Source: JAIUNP01 sp020161975 (GTDB lineage: Bacteria > Pseudomonadota > Alphaproteobacteria > Rhizobiales > Beijerinckiaceae). Taken from it: a DNA stretch of 64,000 bases. Each line of letters starts with the position of its first letter. Position 1 is the first letter of the stretch. Both the position numbers and the translations under genes were made by a program. Where the stretch lies: NCBI GenBank assembly GCA_036745275.1, contig DAIOGK010000018.1:17016-81015 (forward strand), in the 5' to 3' direction. This document shows, piece by piece, positions 26,526 to 35,948 of the stretch. The notes under the pieces were generated by a model. It had not been told where the DNA came from. It made no database searches and saw only the letters and a list, made by a program, of their open reading frames with translations.

Positions 26526-27428
26526 ATGACCGAGCGCCCCAAGCCCCCTGTTTCCAAGTCCCCTGTTTCCAGGCCCCCCGCCCCGATCCGCCATGCTGAT
26601 GCCGAGGCGGAACTGGCGCAATTGCTGACCATCATGGCCGCCCTGCGTACACCCGTCACTGGCTGCCCGTGGGATCTTGAGCAGAATTTCCGCACCATCG
26701 CGCCCTACACCATCGAGGAAGCCTATGAGGTTGTCGATGCGGTCGAACGCGACGATATGGTCGATCTCGTCGATGAGTTGGGCGATCTGCTGCTTCAGGT
26801 GGTCTTTCATGCGCGGCTGGCTGAAGAAGCAGGGCACTTTGACTTTGCGGCGGTGGCGCGCGCCATCAACACCAAGATGGTGCGGCGTCATCCACATGTG
26901 TTCGGGGATGGCGCGGCGCGCGATGCTGGGATGGTGAAAGCCGCGTGGGCGGCGATCAAAGCTGAGGAGAAAGCCGAAAAAGCCGCCCGCCGTGGCGATG
27001 CTGCCCAGCCCGGCACCTTACCCGCCGATAGTGTGCTCGCCGGTGTGCCAACTGCCTTGCCTGGTCTTACCCGCGCCGTGAAGTTACAGGACAAGGCCGG
27101 CACGGTCGGTTTTGACTGGAACGATCCCCGCGCGGTCATCGCCAAGATTCGCGAGGAACTCGCCGAGGTCGAGGAGGTGCTGGATGCCTCCGACGCGCGC
27201 AAGAACGAGGAGGTGGGCGATCTCCTGTTCGTGGTCGCCAATCTCGCGCGGCACCTGAAGGTGGATGCCGAAGGCGCCCTGCGCGATGCGAACGCGAAGT
27301 TCATCCGCCGCTTCCGGCACATTGAAACAAGCCTGGCGGCAGAGGGCCGTTCGTTGTCGGGCGCCAGCCTGGACGAGATGGAAGGGCTTTGGCAGGCGGC
27401 AAAGGGCCTCGAACCCGGACGCGGCTGA
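26526..27428 (+). CDS. mazG: nucleoside triphosphate pyrophosphohydrolase MazG
   Basis: Hydrolyses (d)NTPs to monophosphates and pyrophosphate, a house-cleaning activity. The 300-residue protein has two MazG domains. The first carries TVTGCPWDLEQ-like sequence (PVTGCPWDLEQ) then TIEEAYEVVDA with DELGDLLLQVVFHA; the second carries FDWNDP, REELAEVEE and NEEVGDLLFVVANLAR. The acidic residues of the EExxD helices bind Mg. The first 20 residues are low complexity (PPVSKSPVSRPP), from a short imperfect DNA repeat near 26545-26575, and may not be structured. Confidence 0.94.
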   Translation: MTERPKPPVSKSPVSRPPAPIRHADAEAELAQLLTIMAALRTPVTGCPWDLEQNFRTIAPYTIEEAYEVVDAVERDDMVDLVDELGDLLLQVVFHARLAEEAGHFDFAAVARAINTKMVRRHPHVFGDGAARDAGMVKAAWAAIKAEEKAEKAARRGDAAQPGTLPADSVLAGVPTALPGLTRAVKLQDKAGTVGFDWNDPRAVIAKIREELAEVEEVLDASDARKNEEVGDLLFVVANLARHLKVDAEGALRDANAKFIRRFRHIETSLAAEGRSLSGASLDEMEGLWQAAKGLEPGRG

Positions 27429-27473
27429 CACCGCCACACCATCATCGGACACGCTTGAAAGCTCTGCTCTGCC

Positions 27474-27935
27474 CTACCCTGCCCGCGCCTTCGCCAGCGC
27501 GTCGGCGCGCTCTTCGAAGGCTTCGGCCATCTTGCCGAACAGGCGGTTGAATACCGATCCCGCGAGCATCTCGAAGGCCCGGCTCTTGAAGGCGTAGTCG
27601 ATGGAAAAATCGACATCTGACGCGCCATTGCCGGCATCGCGGAAGCCCCAGCGGTTATCAAGGCTTCGGAATGGCCCTTCCACATACTGCACTGTGATGC
27701 GCATCCGCTCCTGATCGGGCAGGACGCGGGAGACGAAGTTTTCGGATACGGGACCATAGCCGACGGTCATCTGGGCAATCAGGCTCGGATTGCCATCCGG
27801 CTGGACAGCCCGGCGCAGCACCTTCAGCCCGGTGCAATAGGGCAGGAATTCCGGATAGCGCTCCACATCCGCCACCAGCGCGAACATATCTGCCGCCGGA
27901 TGGTTGACGCGGCGCGTTGACTGAAAAAACGGCAT
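27474..27935 (-). CDS. RatA/COQ10 family START-domain protein
   Basis: A 153-residue single START-like domain. In bacteria the family is annotated RatA (ribosome association toxin); its mitochondrial relative COQ10 binds coenzyme Q. ADVERYPEFLPYC near residue 25 and FKSRAFEMLAGSVFNRLF near 115 are the family blocks. The ATG at 27935 is chosen because earlier in-frame codons extend into the intergenic region. It follows the spermidine-synthase-like gene by 46 bases on the same strand. No RatB or antitoxin gene is beside it, so a toxin role is not supported by context. Confidence 0.88.
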   Translation of the reverse strand: MPFFQSTRRVNHPAADMFALVADVERYPEFLPYCTGLKVLRRAVQPDGNPSLIAQMTVGYGPVSENFVSRVLPDQERMRITVQYVEGPFRSLDNRWGFRDAGNGASDVDFSIDYAFKSRAFEMLAGSVFNRLFGKMAEAFEERADALAKARAG

Positions 27936-27981
27936 GAATCGCGCCCCCTCACCATTCCTATAGGTGGTGACGATGCTCCGT

Positions 27982-29997
27982 TCAACGTTCCCGCCATTTG
28001 GCAATCAGCGCATCAAGAACGCTTGCCTGATCATCGCTCCAGGCTGGTTGCCCGGCAGGTGGTTGCGTTGCAACCCAGTCCTCGCTCTTGCCAAGCGCCC
28101 CGAAAGCCGCAGAATTTCCGGCCAGAGCGGCTACGGTCGGCTGATAGAGGTAGGGTCCGGCTTCGGGATCGTCCTCATCGTTCAGCAGCATCTTCAGGCC
28201 GGCACTGGCGGCGGTGGCGGCAACCACCTCCTGTAGTCGCAGGTGATTGTTGGAAATATGCAGCACGATCAACCCGTTGTCCCCCACACGTTCGCGATAG
28301 ATCGCTAGAGCCTCGCGGGTGAGAAGATGCACGGGGATCGCATCCGATGAGAAGGCATCGATCACGAGAATGTCGAAAGTCTGCCTGCTCGCGGCGAGCT
28401 TCTGCCGCGCGTCACCCAGCACGATTTCCGCCTTGGGCGCGCACCGGTCGAGAAACGTGAACTTCGTGGTATCCTTGGCGATATCCACCACAGTCTGGTC
28501 GATCTCGAAAATCGTGATCTGATCCATCGGTTCGGCCAGACAGGCAATGGACCCGGTGCCGAGCCCGACGATTCCGATGCGCAAGGCGCTGCCGCCGCGT
28601 TTGGCGCGCGCAGCATCGATGGCTTCGGAGATCGGCGATTCCTCGTGATAATACGTCAGAGGCACCGGCTTTCCCGTCTCGCCCACCCTCTGCGCGCCAT
28701 GGATTTCCGTGCCATTGCGCAGGATGCGGAACCGGCCGTCGCCGCTGACTTCCACTGTGTGCACGCCATAAAAACTGCGTCGCGTTTCGCGGGAAGCAAC
28801 GCCTGGCAGCAGAACCTGCCAGACGGCCAGCAACAGCGCGAGGGCAATTGCCACCACCACACGCCAGCGCGGCAGCGCGATCGTGGCCGCAATCAGCACC
28901 AGCGGATATTCCATAACCGACGAGAACAGAACGGGCGCCAGCAACGCAGCGGCGATGCCCCCCGCCATGCCACCGGCCGAGAGCACCAGATAAAACGCCG
29001 TGAGCTGCGTGGCGTCGGGCCGCAGTTCCGCCAGCCGCGCATGACAGGCCATGGCAAGGATGAAGAAGCCGACAAGTTGCAGCAGCACATCAGCCATCAC
29101 GCCAAAACTCAGTTTGAAGGCAACGACGATACCCACAACAAAAAGTGCCGGCAGCAGCGCCCATTCCACCAGCGGGTGGATGCGCCGGCCATTCGCGCCG
29201 AAAACGATGATGAAGCTGAGCAGGTAAAGCGCCAGCGGTGCCACCCAGAGAAAGGGTGCGGCTGCGACATCGGTGGAAAGATGCGCCGTAACCGCGACAA
29301 GCGCCGCCGAAGGAATGGCCGCCAGCGGCAGCCATTTCAGAATCAATGCGGTTTTCGGCCAGGCAACACCGGTCTCCGCGCGCCCGCCGTTCCGGGCCAG
29401 GCCGCCGGCCAGCGCAACCAGAAGGACCAGCACGGAATAGCCCATGGCCCATCCCCGCGTCTGTTCGGCCAATCCCGCCGTCCGTTCGACCACCAGGGGA
29501 TAGGCCGCAAGCGCGCCAAGGCTGCCGGCATTGCTGGCGGCATAGAGTGGCCAGGGATTGTTGGCCCCCGGAAGCCCCGAACGGAGAAGCCACGCCTGGA
29601 GCAGCGGCGCATTGGCCGCCAGCGCCACGAATGGCAGGCCCAGCGACTGCACCAGCACACTCAGAAGCGTGGCCACCTCGCCCGCCCCTTCCAGGCCGGG
29701 CCGGACGATGGGCGGCAGCATCAGGGCACCAAGCGCCAGCACGCCAACATGAACCATCGCCGCGACGCGAACCGGCAACGTGCTTGTCAGCACATGGGCG
29801 TAAAGGTACCCGGCGAGCATGGCGCCCTGGAAAAACACCAGCGCTACCGACCAGACCGAGGCCGAACCACCAAAACGCGGCAACACCATGCGCGCGAACA
29901 TCGGCTCGACCAGAAAAATCAGGCTGGCGCTGAGGATGATGGCGAACACAAAGACAAGCGTACCCCAGGCTCCGGCGCCGTTCTTTTTCTCCGCCAA
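27982..29997 (-). CDS. membrane-fused spermidine-synthase-like protein
   Basis: A 671-residue fusion. The first 400 or so residues contain ten or more hydrophobic helices resembling a transporter. A polar loop (about 410-450) follows, then a soluble Rossmann domain of the spermine/spermidine synthase superfamily with GIVGLGTGSIACLAEP near 475, FEIDQTVVDIAKD near 500 and DILVIDAFSSDAIPVHLL near 545. The aminopropyl-acceptor catalytic Asp equivalent may be the one in VIDAFSSD. Such fusions are widespread, and no substrate is established for most. It is the upstream partner of the RatA-like gene. Confidence 0.85.
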   Translation of the reverse strand: MAEKKNGAGAWGTLVFVFAIILSASLIFLVEPMFARMVLPRFGGSASVWSVALVFFQGAMLAGYLYAHVLTSTLPVRVAAMVHVGVLALGALMLPPIVRPGLEGAGEVATLLSVLVQSLGLPFVALAANAPLLQAWLLRSGLPGANNPWPLYAASNAGSLGALAAYPLVVERTAGLAEQTRGWAMGYSVLVLLVALAGGLARNGGRAETGVAWPKTALILKWLPLAAIPSAALVAVTAHLSTDVAAAPFLWVAPLALYLLSFIIVFGANGRRIHPLVEWALLPALFVVGIVVAFKLSFGVMADVLLQLVGFFILAMACHARLAELRPDATQLTAFYLVLSAGGMAGGIAAALLAPVLFSSVMEYPLVLIAATIALPRWRVVVAIALALLLAVWQVLLPGVASRETRRSFYGVHTVEVSGDGRFRILRNGTEIHGAQRVGETGKPVPLTYYHEESPISEAIDAARAKRGGSALRIGIVGLGTGSIACLAEPMDQITIFEIDQTVVDIAKDTTKFTFLDRCAPKAEIVLGDARQKLAASRQTFDILVIDAFSSDAIPVHLLTREALAIYRERVGDNGLIVLHISNNHLRLQEVVAATAASAGLKMLLNDEDDPEAGPYLYQPTVAALAGNSAAFGALGKSEDWVATQPPAGQPAWSDDQASVLDALIAKWRER

Positions 29998-30103
29998 TGC
30001 ATCACTCCTTCCAGACGCGCAGCGATAGAGCAGATTGATTCTGTACGGAACCTGTCTGACGAGAATGTGCCGTCCTGAAGGATTGAAGCTGTCTTGCCCA
30101 TGG

Positions 30104-30136
30104 GCGCGGACCGTCCATCATGCAGACGGTCCGCGC
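30104..30136. other. strong hairpin just past frmA
   Basis: A perfect 12-bp GC-rich stem (GCGCGGACCGTC / GACGGTCCGCGC) with a 9-base loop starts 12 bases after the frmA stop. There is no T-run on either side, so it is not a classic rho-independent terminator. It may stabilise the 3' end of the frmA message or act with Rho. Confidence 0.6.
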
Positions 30137-30147
30137 GGGCTCATCAC

Positions 30148-31263
<1,116 letters not shown>

Positions 31264-31396
31264 CGGGGCGTTCCAATTGGTTCTTGGCAACAGTTTCAGG
31301 GCGCACCGGCAAAGGGCTTACGGCGCTTCGCGAGTGTCCAACGCGGTGCGGCGATTTGCAATGGCGCTTCGGCGCCACCTCTCATAAAACACCGGA

Positions 31397-32617
31397 ATGT
31401 CCGTTCAACGCTCCATTGCCATTATCGGTGCCGGCCCCGCCGGTCTGTTCGCCGCCGAACGGCTGGCTGCCGCGGGGCTTGCCGTCACGGTTTATGATCG
31501 CATGGCGAGCCCGGCGCGCAAATTTCTGTTCGCGGGGCGTGGCGGGCTGAATCTCACCCATTCCGAGCCCCTTTCCCAGTTGCTGGCGCGCTACCATAGC
31601 GGTGGCCCGGCGCTCGCCGCAGCCATCACGGCCTTTCCGCCCGAAGCACTCCGGCAATGGGCGGAGGGACTGGGCGAGGCAACCTTCACCGGCACCTCGG
31701 GCCGCATTTTCCCAAAGAGTTTCAAGGCCACCCCCCTGTTGCGTGCCTGGTTGCGGCGACTGGAAGCGGCGGGCGTGACCTTCTGCATGAATCACCGCTG
31801 GACCGGCTGGACCACAGCGGGCGCGCTCACCTTCGAGGCTCCCGGCGGCAAAGTGCAGGTGAAAACACCGGCCACGCTGCTCGCGCTTGGCGGTGCGAGC
31901 TGGCCGCGTCTGGGCTCCGACGGTGGCTGGCAGGCAATTCTCCGCGCGGCAGGCGTTCCACTGACCCCGCTTTCGCCTTCAAATGCCGGCGTTGCAATCC
32001 ACTGGTCGGACGCGCTGCGCCTTCGCCATGAGGGCGCACCGCTGAAAGGCGTGGCGTTTTCAATCGCTGGCGTGACCACCCGCGCCGAAGCCGTGATCAC
32101 CCGCAACGGCCTGGAGGGTGGCGCAATCTATGCGCTGTCTGCGCCGCTCCGCGCGGCGCTCGCCAATAGCGCCGCTGTCCTCACCCTCGATCTTAGACCG
32201 GATACATCCGAACCCGCGCTGGCGGCCCGTCTCGCTGCCGCGAAGAAGGGCGATTCCCTGGCCAATATCCTGCGCAAGCAGGCGGGCCTTGCGCCCGCCG
32301 CCATTGGCCTGTTGCGCGAAGCTGGTGACATGCCGCGCGAACCCGCTGCGCTGGCCGCGCGCATCAAGGCGCTGCCGCTGAACATCGCGGCCCTCCAAGG
32401 CTTCGAGCGGGCCATTTCAAGTGCTGGCGGCATCCCGTTCGACGCTTTGGATGCGCGGCTCATGCTGAAGGATCGCCCCGGCGTCTTTGTGGCCGGCGAA
32501 ATGCTCGATTGGGACGCGCCGACCGGCGGCTATCTGTTGCAGGCCTGCTTTTCCACCGCTTACGCCGCTTCGGAAGGAATCCGGACATACGGCAGTGAGA
32601 CCCCGATAATCGTTTGA
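31397..32617 (+). CDS. HI0933-family NAD(P)/FAD-dependent flavoprotein (YhiN-like)
   Basis: A 406-residue FAD-binding protein of the HI0933/BaiN family, of unknown physiological substrate. The N-terminal dinucleotide motif is IIGAGPAGLFAAERLA at residues 8-23, followed by the family signature KFLFAGRGGLNLTHSE near 43. The C-terminal part has GVFVAGEMLDWDAPTGGYLLQACFSTA, the conserved FAD-contacting end. It is divergent from frmA with 133 bases between. The stop lies in the first unit of a 15-bp tandem repeat. Confidence 0.9.
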   Translation: MSVQRSIAIIGAGPAGLFAAERLAAAGLAVTVYDRMASPARKFLFAGRGGLNLTHSEPLSQLLARYHSGGPALAAAITAFPPEALRQWAEGLGEATFTGTSGRIFPKSFKATPLLRAWLRRLEAAGVTFCMNHRWTGWTTAGALTFEAPGGKVQVKTPATLLALGGASWPRLGSDGGWQAILRAAGVPLTPLSPSNAGVAIHWSDALRLRHEGAPLKGVAFSIAGVTTRAEAVITRNGLEGGAIYALSAPLRAALANSAAVLTLDLRPDTSEPALAARLAAAKKGDSLANILRKQAGLAPAAIGLLREAGDMPREPAALAARIKALPLNIAALQGFERAISSAGGIPFDALDARLMLKDRPGVFVAGEMLDWDAPTGGYLLQACFSTAYAASEGIRTYGSETPIIV

Positions 32618-32653
32618 CCTCTGGACGGTTGACCTCTGGACGGTTGACCTGCC
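32611..32653 (+). repeat. 15-bp tandem repeat across the flavoprotein stop codon
   Basis: Nearly three copies of CGGTTGACCTCTGGA (32611-32625 with one mismatch, 32626-32640 exact, 32641-32653 partial). Because the unit is a multiple of three, each copy carries an in-frame TGA, so the flavoprotein frame has three successive stops. It lies between the flavoprotein gene and recG. Confidence 0.85.
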
Positions 32654-32678
32654 CCCGCCCCATAGCTCACATCAAGCG

Positions 32679-34775
32679 ATGCGCCCCGCCCTGCTCGATC
32701 CCCTGTTTTCGCTGGTTGCCCGCCTGACGGGCGTTGGTCCGAAAACCGCGCCGCTATTCGACCGGCTGACCGACCATGCCGGCGCGCGGCTGATCGATCT
32801 CCTGTTCCACCTGCCCTCCGGCACCATCGACCGTCGGCTGGTGCCTGATCTGGCGAGCGCACCGATCGGTCAGCCAACCACCGTGCGCGTCCGCATTGAG
32901 GACCATCGCGCGCCGTCCGGCAGCCGCTCGCGTGCGCCGTGGCGGGTGCTGACCGGCGACAACACCGGCGATCTGACGCTGGTCTTTTTCCGCACCTTTG
33001 CCGGCCAGATGGAAAAGCAGTTCCCGATCGGCGCCGAGCGCATCGTCTCCGGCACAATCGAACTGTTCGACGGTTTCCGCCAGATGACGCATCCCGACCG
33101 GGTGCTGCCGGTCTCGGAGCTTGACACGCTGCCCCTGTTCGAGCCGGTCTATCCGCTGACCGAAGGACTCACCGCGCGCCGCGTTCATGCGACCGTTGTG
33201 GCCGCGCTGGAACGGACCCCCGCCCTGCCCGAATGGCTCGCCCCCGCAACCATGACGCAGGAGGATTGGCCGACCTTCCGCGAGGCGCTCTACGATCTCC
33301 ACAACCCTGAAACCGCCACCAGCCCGGAAACCGACACACCGGCTCTCACGCGCCTTGCCTATGACGAGTTGCTGGCAAGCCAGCTTGCGCTCGTGCTGAT
33401 GCGCAGCCGTATGAAATCAGCAGCCGGACGCGCCACCACCGGCGACGGGCGGTTGCAGCGGGCAATCCTTGCGGCCCTGCCCTACAGCCTGACGGGCGCA
33501 CAGGCCCGCGCTGTCGCCGCCATCGAAGCCGATATGGCGACCGGTGAGCGGATGCTGCGCCTGCTTCAGGGCGATGTCGGCTCGGGCAAGACCATCGTGG
33601 CGTTGCTGGCCATGGCCCGGGCCGTCGAGGCGGGCCGACAAGCAGCACTGATGGCGCCCACGGATATTCTGGCCCGCCAACACTTCGAGCGGCTGGCTCC
33701 ATTATGCGCCGCTGCCGGCATCCGCACAGCAGTGCTGACCGGACGAGCCAGAACCAGTGAGCGCAATGCGATCCTCGCAGGGCTTGCGGACGGCAGCATC
33801 GACGTCGTGATGGGCACCCATGCGTTGTTTCAGGATGATGTCGCCTTCCGTGATCTCGCCCTCGCCGTGGTGGACGAACAGCATCGCTTCGGCGTGCACC
33901 AGCGTCTCGCCCTGAGCCGGAAGGGCGGCGCGACCGACCTGCTCGTGATGACTGCGACGCCGATACCGCGTTCGCTGGTGCTCACCTATTTTGGCGACAT
34001 GGACGTGTCCATTCTCGATGAGAAGCCGGCAGGTCGCCAGCCTATCGATACCCGGCTGATTGATCTTGAGCGGATCGGCGATGTCGTGGACGGCATTGGC
34101 CGGGCCATGGCCGGCGGCGCCCGCGTCTACTGGGTCTGCCCGTTGGTGGGCGAGAGCGAAACCTCCGATCTTGCCGCCGCCGAAGCCCGGTTCGAGGATA
34201 TCCAGAAGATTTTCGGCCCGCGCGTTGGCCTGCTGCACGGGCAGATGAAGGGCGCGGACAAGGATGAGGCGATGCGCCGTTTCGCCGCCGGCGAAACCAG
34301 CCTGCTGGTCGCCACCACGGTGATCGAGGTCGGCGTTGACGTGCCGGAAGCAACCGTGATGGTCATCGAGCACGCAGAGCGTTTCGGTTTGGCGCAACTG
34401 CACCAGTTGCGCGGGCGTGTGGGACGCGGCGCGGGGCGTTCGGTCTGTCTGCTGCTCTACAAGGGCCCATTGGGCGAAACCGCAGGCGCACGGCTGAAGA
34501 TCATGCGCGAGACGGAGGACGGCTTCCGCATCGCCGAAGAGGACCTGCGCCTGCGCGGTGAAGGCGACGTGCTCGGCACGCGCCAGTCGGGCAGCCCGGG
34601 CTTCCGCATTGCGCGGCTGGAGCGGCACGGCAAACTGTTACGCATGGCGCGGCAGGATGCTGAACTCGCGCTGACCGTCGATCCGGATCTCACCTCCCCG
34701 CGCGGCGAAGCGCTGCGGCTGCTACTTTTTCTCTTTGAGCGCGACGACGCCGTGCGGCTGTTCCGCGCGGGATGA
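32679..34775 (+). CDS. recG: ATP-dependent DNA helicase RecG
   Basis: Branch-migrating helicase that regresses stalled replication forks and processes recombination intermediates. The 698-residue protein has an N-terminal wedge (OB-like) domain (about 50-160) and two superfamily 2 helicase lobes. Walker A is QGDVGSGKTIVALLA near 297, the DEQHRFG box (motif II, diagnostic for RecG) near 403, MTATPIPRSL near 427, TTVIEVGVDVPEATVM near 546 and QLRGRVGRG near 578. The usual neighbour mfd is not here. The stop overlaps a possible ATG of the next gene (ATGA). Confidence 0.96.
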   Translation: MRPALLDPLFSLVARLTGVGPKTAPLFDRLTDHAGARLIDLLFHLPSGTIDRRLVPDLASAPIGQPTTVRVRIEDHRAPSGSRSRAPWRVLTGDNTGDLTLVFFRTFAGQMEKQFPIGAERIVSGTIELFDGFRQMTHPDRVLPVSELDTLPLFEPVYPLTEGLTARRVHATVVAALERTPALPEWLAPATMTQEDWPTFREALYDLHNPETATSPETDTPALTRLAYDELLASQLALVLMRSRMKSAAGRATTGDGRLQRAILAALPYSLTGAQARAVAAIEADMATGERMLRLLQGDVGSGKTIVALLAMARAVEAGRQAALMAPTDILARQHFERLAPLCAAAGIRTAVLTGRARTSERNAILAGLADGSIDVVMGTHALFQDDVAFRDLALAVVDEQHRFGVHQRLALSRKGGATDLLVMTATPIPRSLVLTYFGDMDVSILDEKPAGRQPIDTRLIDLERIGDVVDGIGRAMAGGARVYWVCPLVGESETSDLAAAEARFEDIQKIFGPRVGLLHGQMKGADKDEAMRRFAAGETSLLVATTVIEVGVDVPEATVMVIEHAERFGLAQLHQLRGRVGRGAGRSVCLLLYKGPLGETAGARLKIMRETEDGFRIAEEDLRLRGEGDVLGTRQSGSPGFRIARLERHGKLLRMARQDAELALTVDPDLTSPRGEALRLLLFLFERDDAVRLFRAG

Positions 34776-34792
34776 CGAACAGGAACAATTGC

Positions 34793-35131
34793 ATGTCAGG
34801 TAGCCCTTTTGCCAACACCCCCGAGCCGCCCTATTACGCGGTCATCTTCACCACCCGCCGCACCGAGGGGGACACCGGCTATGCCGTCATGGCCGAGGCG
34901 ATGGACCGGCTGGCCGCGACCATGACCGGCTATCTCGGCGTTGAATCCGCGCGCGGGACTGACGGGGTTGGCATCACCGTCAGCTACTGGGAGAGCGAGG
35001 CGGCCATCGACAACTGGAAGCGCAATGCCGAGCATGTGCTCGCGCGGGATATGGGCCGCGCGGATTGGTACGCTCATTACGAGTTGAGGGTGGCCAGGGT
35101 CGAGCGCGCCTATCGCTGGACGAAGCCATAG
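34793..35131 (+). CDS. antibiotic biosynthesis monooxygenase (ABM) fold protein
   Basis: A 112-residue protein with the dimeric alpha/beta barrel of the ABM superfamily; family members range from monooxygenases to haem-degrading enzymes, so the activity is unknown. PPYYAVIFTTRRTEGD and the stretch GITVSYWESEAAIDNWKRN are characteristic of a subgroup common in proteobacteria. The ATG at 34793 has AGGA 8 bases upstream; the ATG at 34772 overlapping the recG stop is an alternative adding 7 residues. It is co-transcribed with recG. Confidence 0.85.
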   Translation: MSGSPFANTPEPPYYAVIFTTRRTEGDTGYAVMAEAMDRLAATMTGYLGVESARGTDGVGITVSYWESEAAIDNWKRNAEHVLARDMGRADWYAHYELRVARVERAYRWTKP

Positions 35132-35174
35132 GCTCTGGCGAACATGCTTTTACTGGCAGGTCGTGGGCCGGTCG

Positions 35175-35873
35175 TCAGTCTGCCTTCGCCAGTTCGGCAA
35201 TCTTCGCCTGCTGCTCTTCCTCCTTCAGCAGGCCGAGGGAGAGCACGATCTTGAAAGCGTCATCGACCGAGGTGTGCAGTTCCACCACGCGGGATTTCAG
35301 CACGTAGAAAAAGAAGCCGGTGGTCGGGTTCGGCGCGCAAGGCAGAAAAACGCTGATGTAAGCGTCGCTGCCGGGCAACTTGGAATCGATGTCGCCCGAC
35401 GGTGGCGACGACAGGAACACAATGGACCACAGCCCCGGCCCCGGATATTCGATCAGCCCCACCTTGCGGAATGACGTGCCGGATTGTGAAAAGATCGTCT
35501 CGAAAATCTGCTTGGCGCTTTTGTAAAGGCCGCGGACGATCGGCATCCGGTTGACGAGGCTCTCGCCAAAATCCAGCAGGGTCTTGCCAACGAGATTTGC
35601 GGTGAGAAAGCCCAGCACCGTCAGCGAAACCAGCAGGACGACCAGCCCGAAACCCGGAACGTAGAATGGCAGATAGCGCTCTGGGTAGAACGCGGAAGGG
35701 ACGAACGGCTTCACCCAGCCGTCGATCAGGTTGATGAACCACCAGCTGATATAGGCGGTCACTGCGAGCGGACCGGCGATCACCAGCCCTGTCAGGAAAT
35801 AGCTGCGCAAATGCGACCCGCGCGCCGGTTTGGCGGGGCCAATCATCGGAGGGGGTAAGGGAGGCTGGACCAT
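35175..35873 (-). CDS. DUF502 family membrane protein
   Basis: A 232-residue inner-membrane protein of the DUF502 family, of unknown function. It has two transmembrane helices (about 22-50 and 72-95) followed by a soluble domain with NRMPIVRGLYKSAKQ and the conserved GFFFYV block. It ends in a charged helix rich in Glu and Gln. It lies 75 bases downstream of glmS on the same strand and faces recG, an order common in alphaproteobacteria. Confidence 0.9.
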   Translation of the reverse strand: MVQPPLPPPMIGPAKPARGSHLRSYFLTGLVIAGPLAVTAYISWWFINLIDGWVKPFVPSAFYPERYLPFYVPGFGLVVLLVSLTVLGFLTANLVGKTLLDFGESLVNRMPIVRGLYKSAKQIFETIFSQSGTSFRKVGLIEYPGPGLWSIVFLSSPPSGDIDSKLPGSDAYISVFLPCAPNPTTGFFFYVLKSRVVELHTSVDDAFKIVLSLGLLKEEEQQAKIAELAKAD

Positions 35874-35917
35874 GCCCCGGCTCTTAGATGAGTTTGGCGC
35901 CAGAGGGAACCGCTACT

Positions 35918-35938
35918 ATGCCATAATGCCAATATGCC
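35918..35938. repeat. 8-bp periodic ATGCC repeat between glmS and DUF502
   Basis: ATGCC recurs three times at exactly 8-base spacing (35918, 35926, 35934), with variable AT-rich spacers. It lies just past the glmS stop. It may be a short slipped repeat with no function. Confidence 0.4.
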
Positions 35939-35948
35939 GCTCTTGCCC

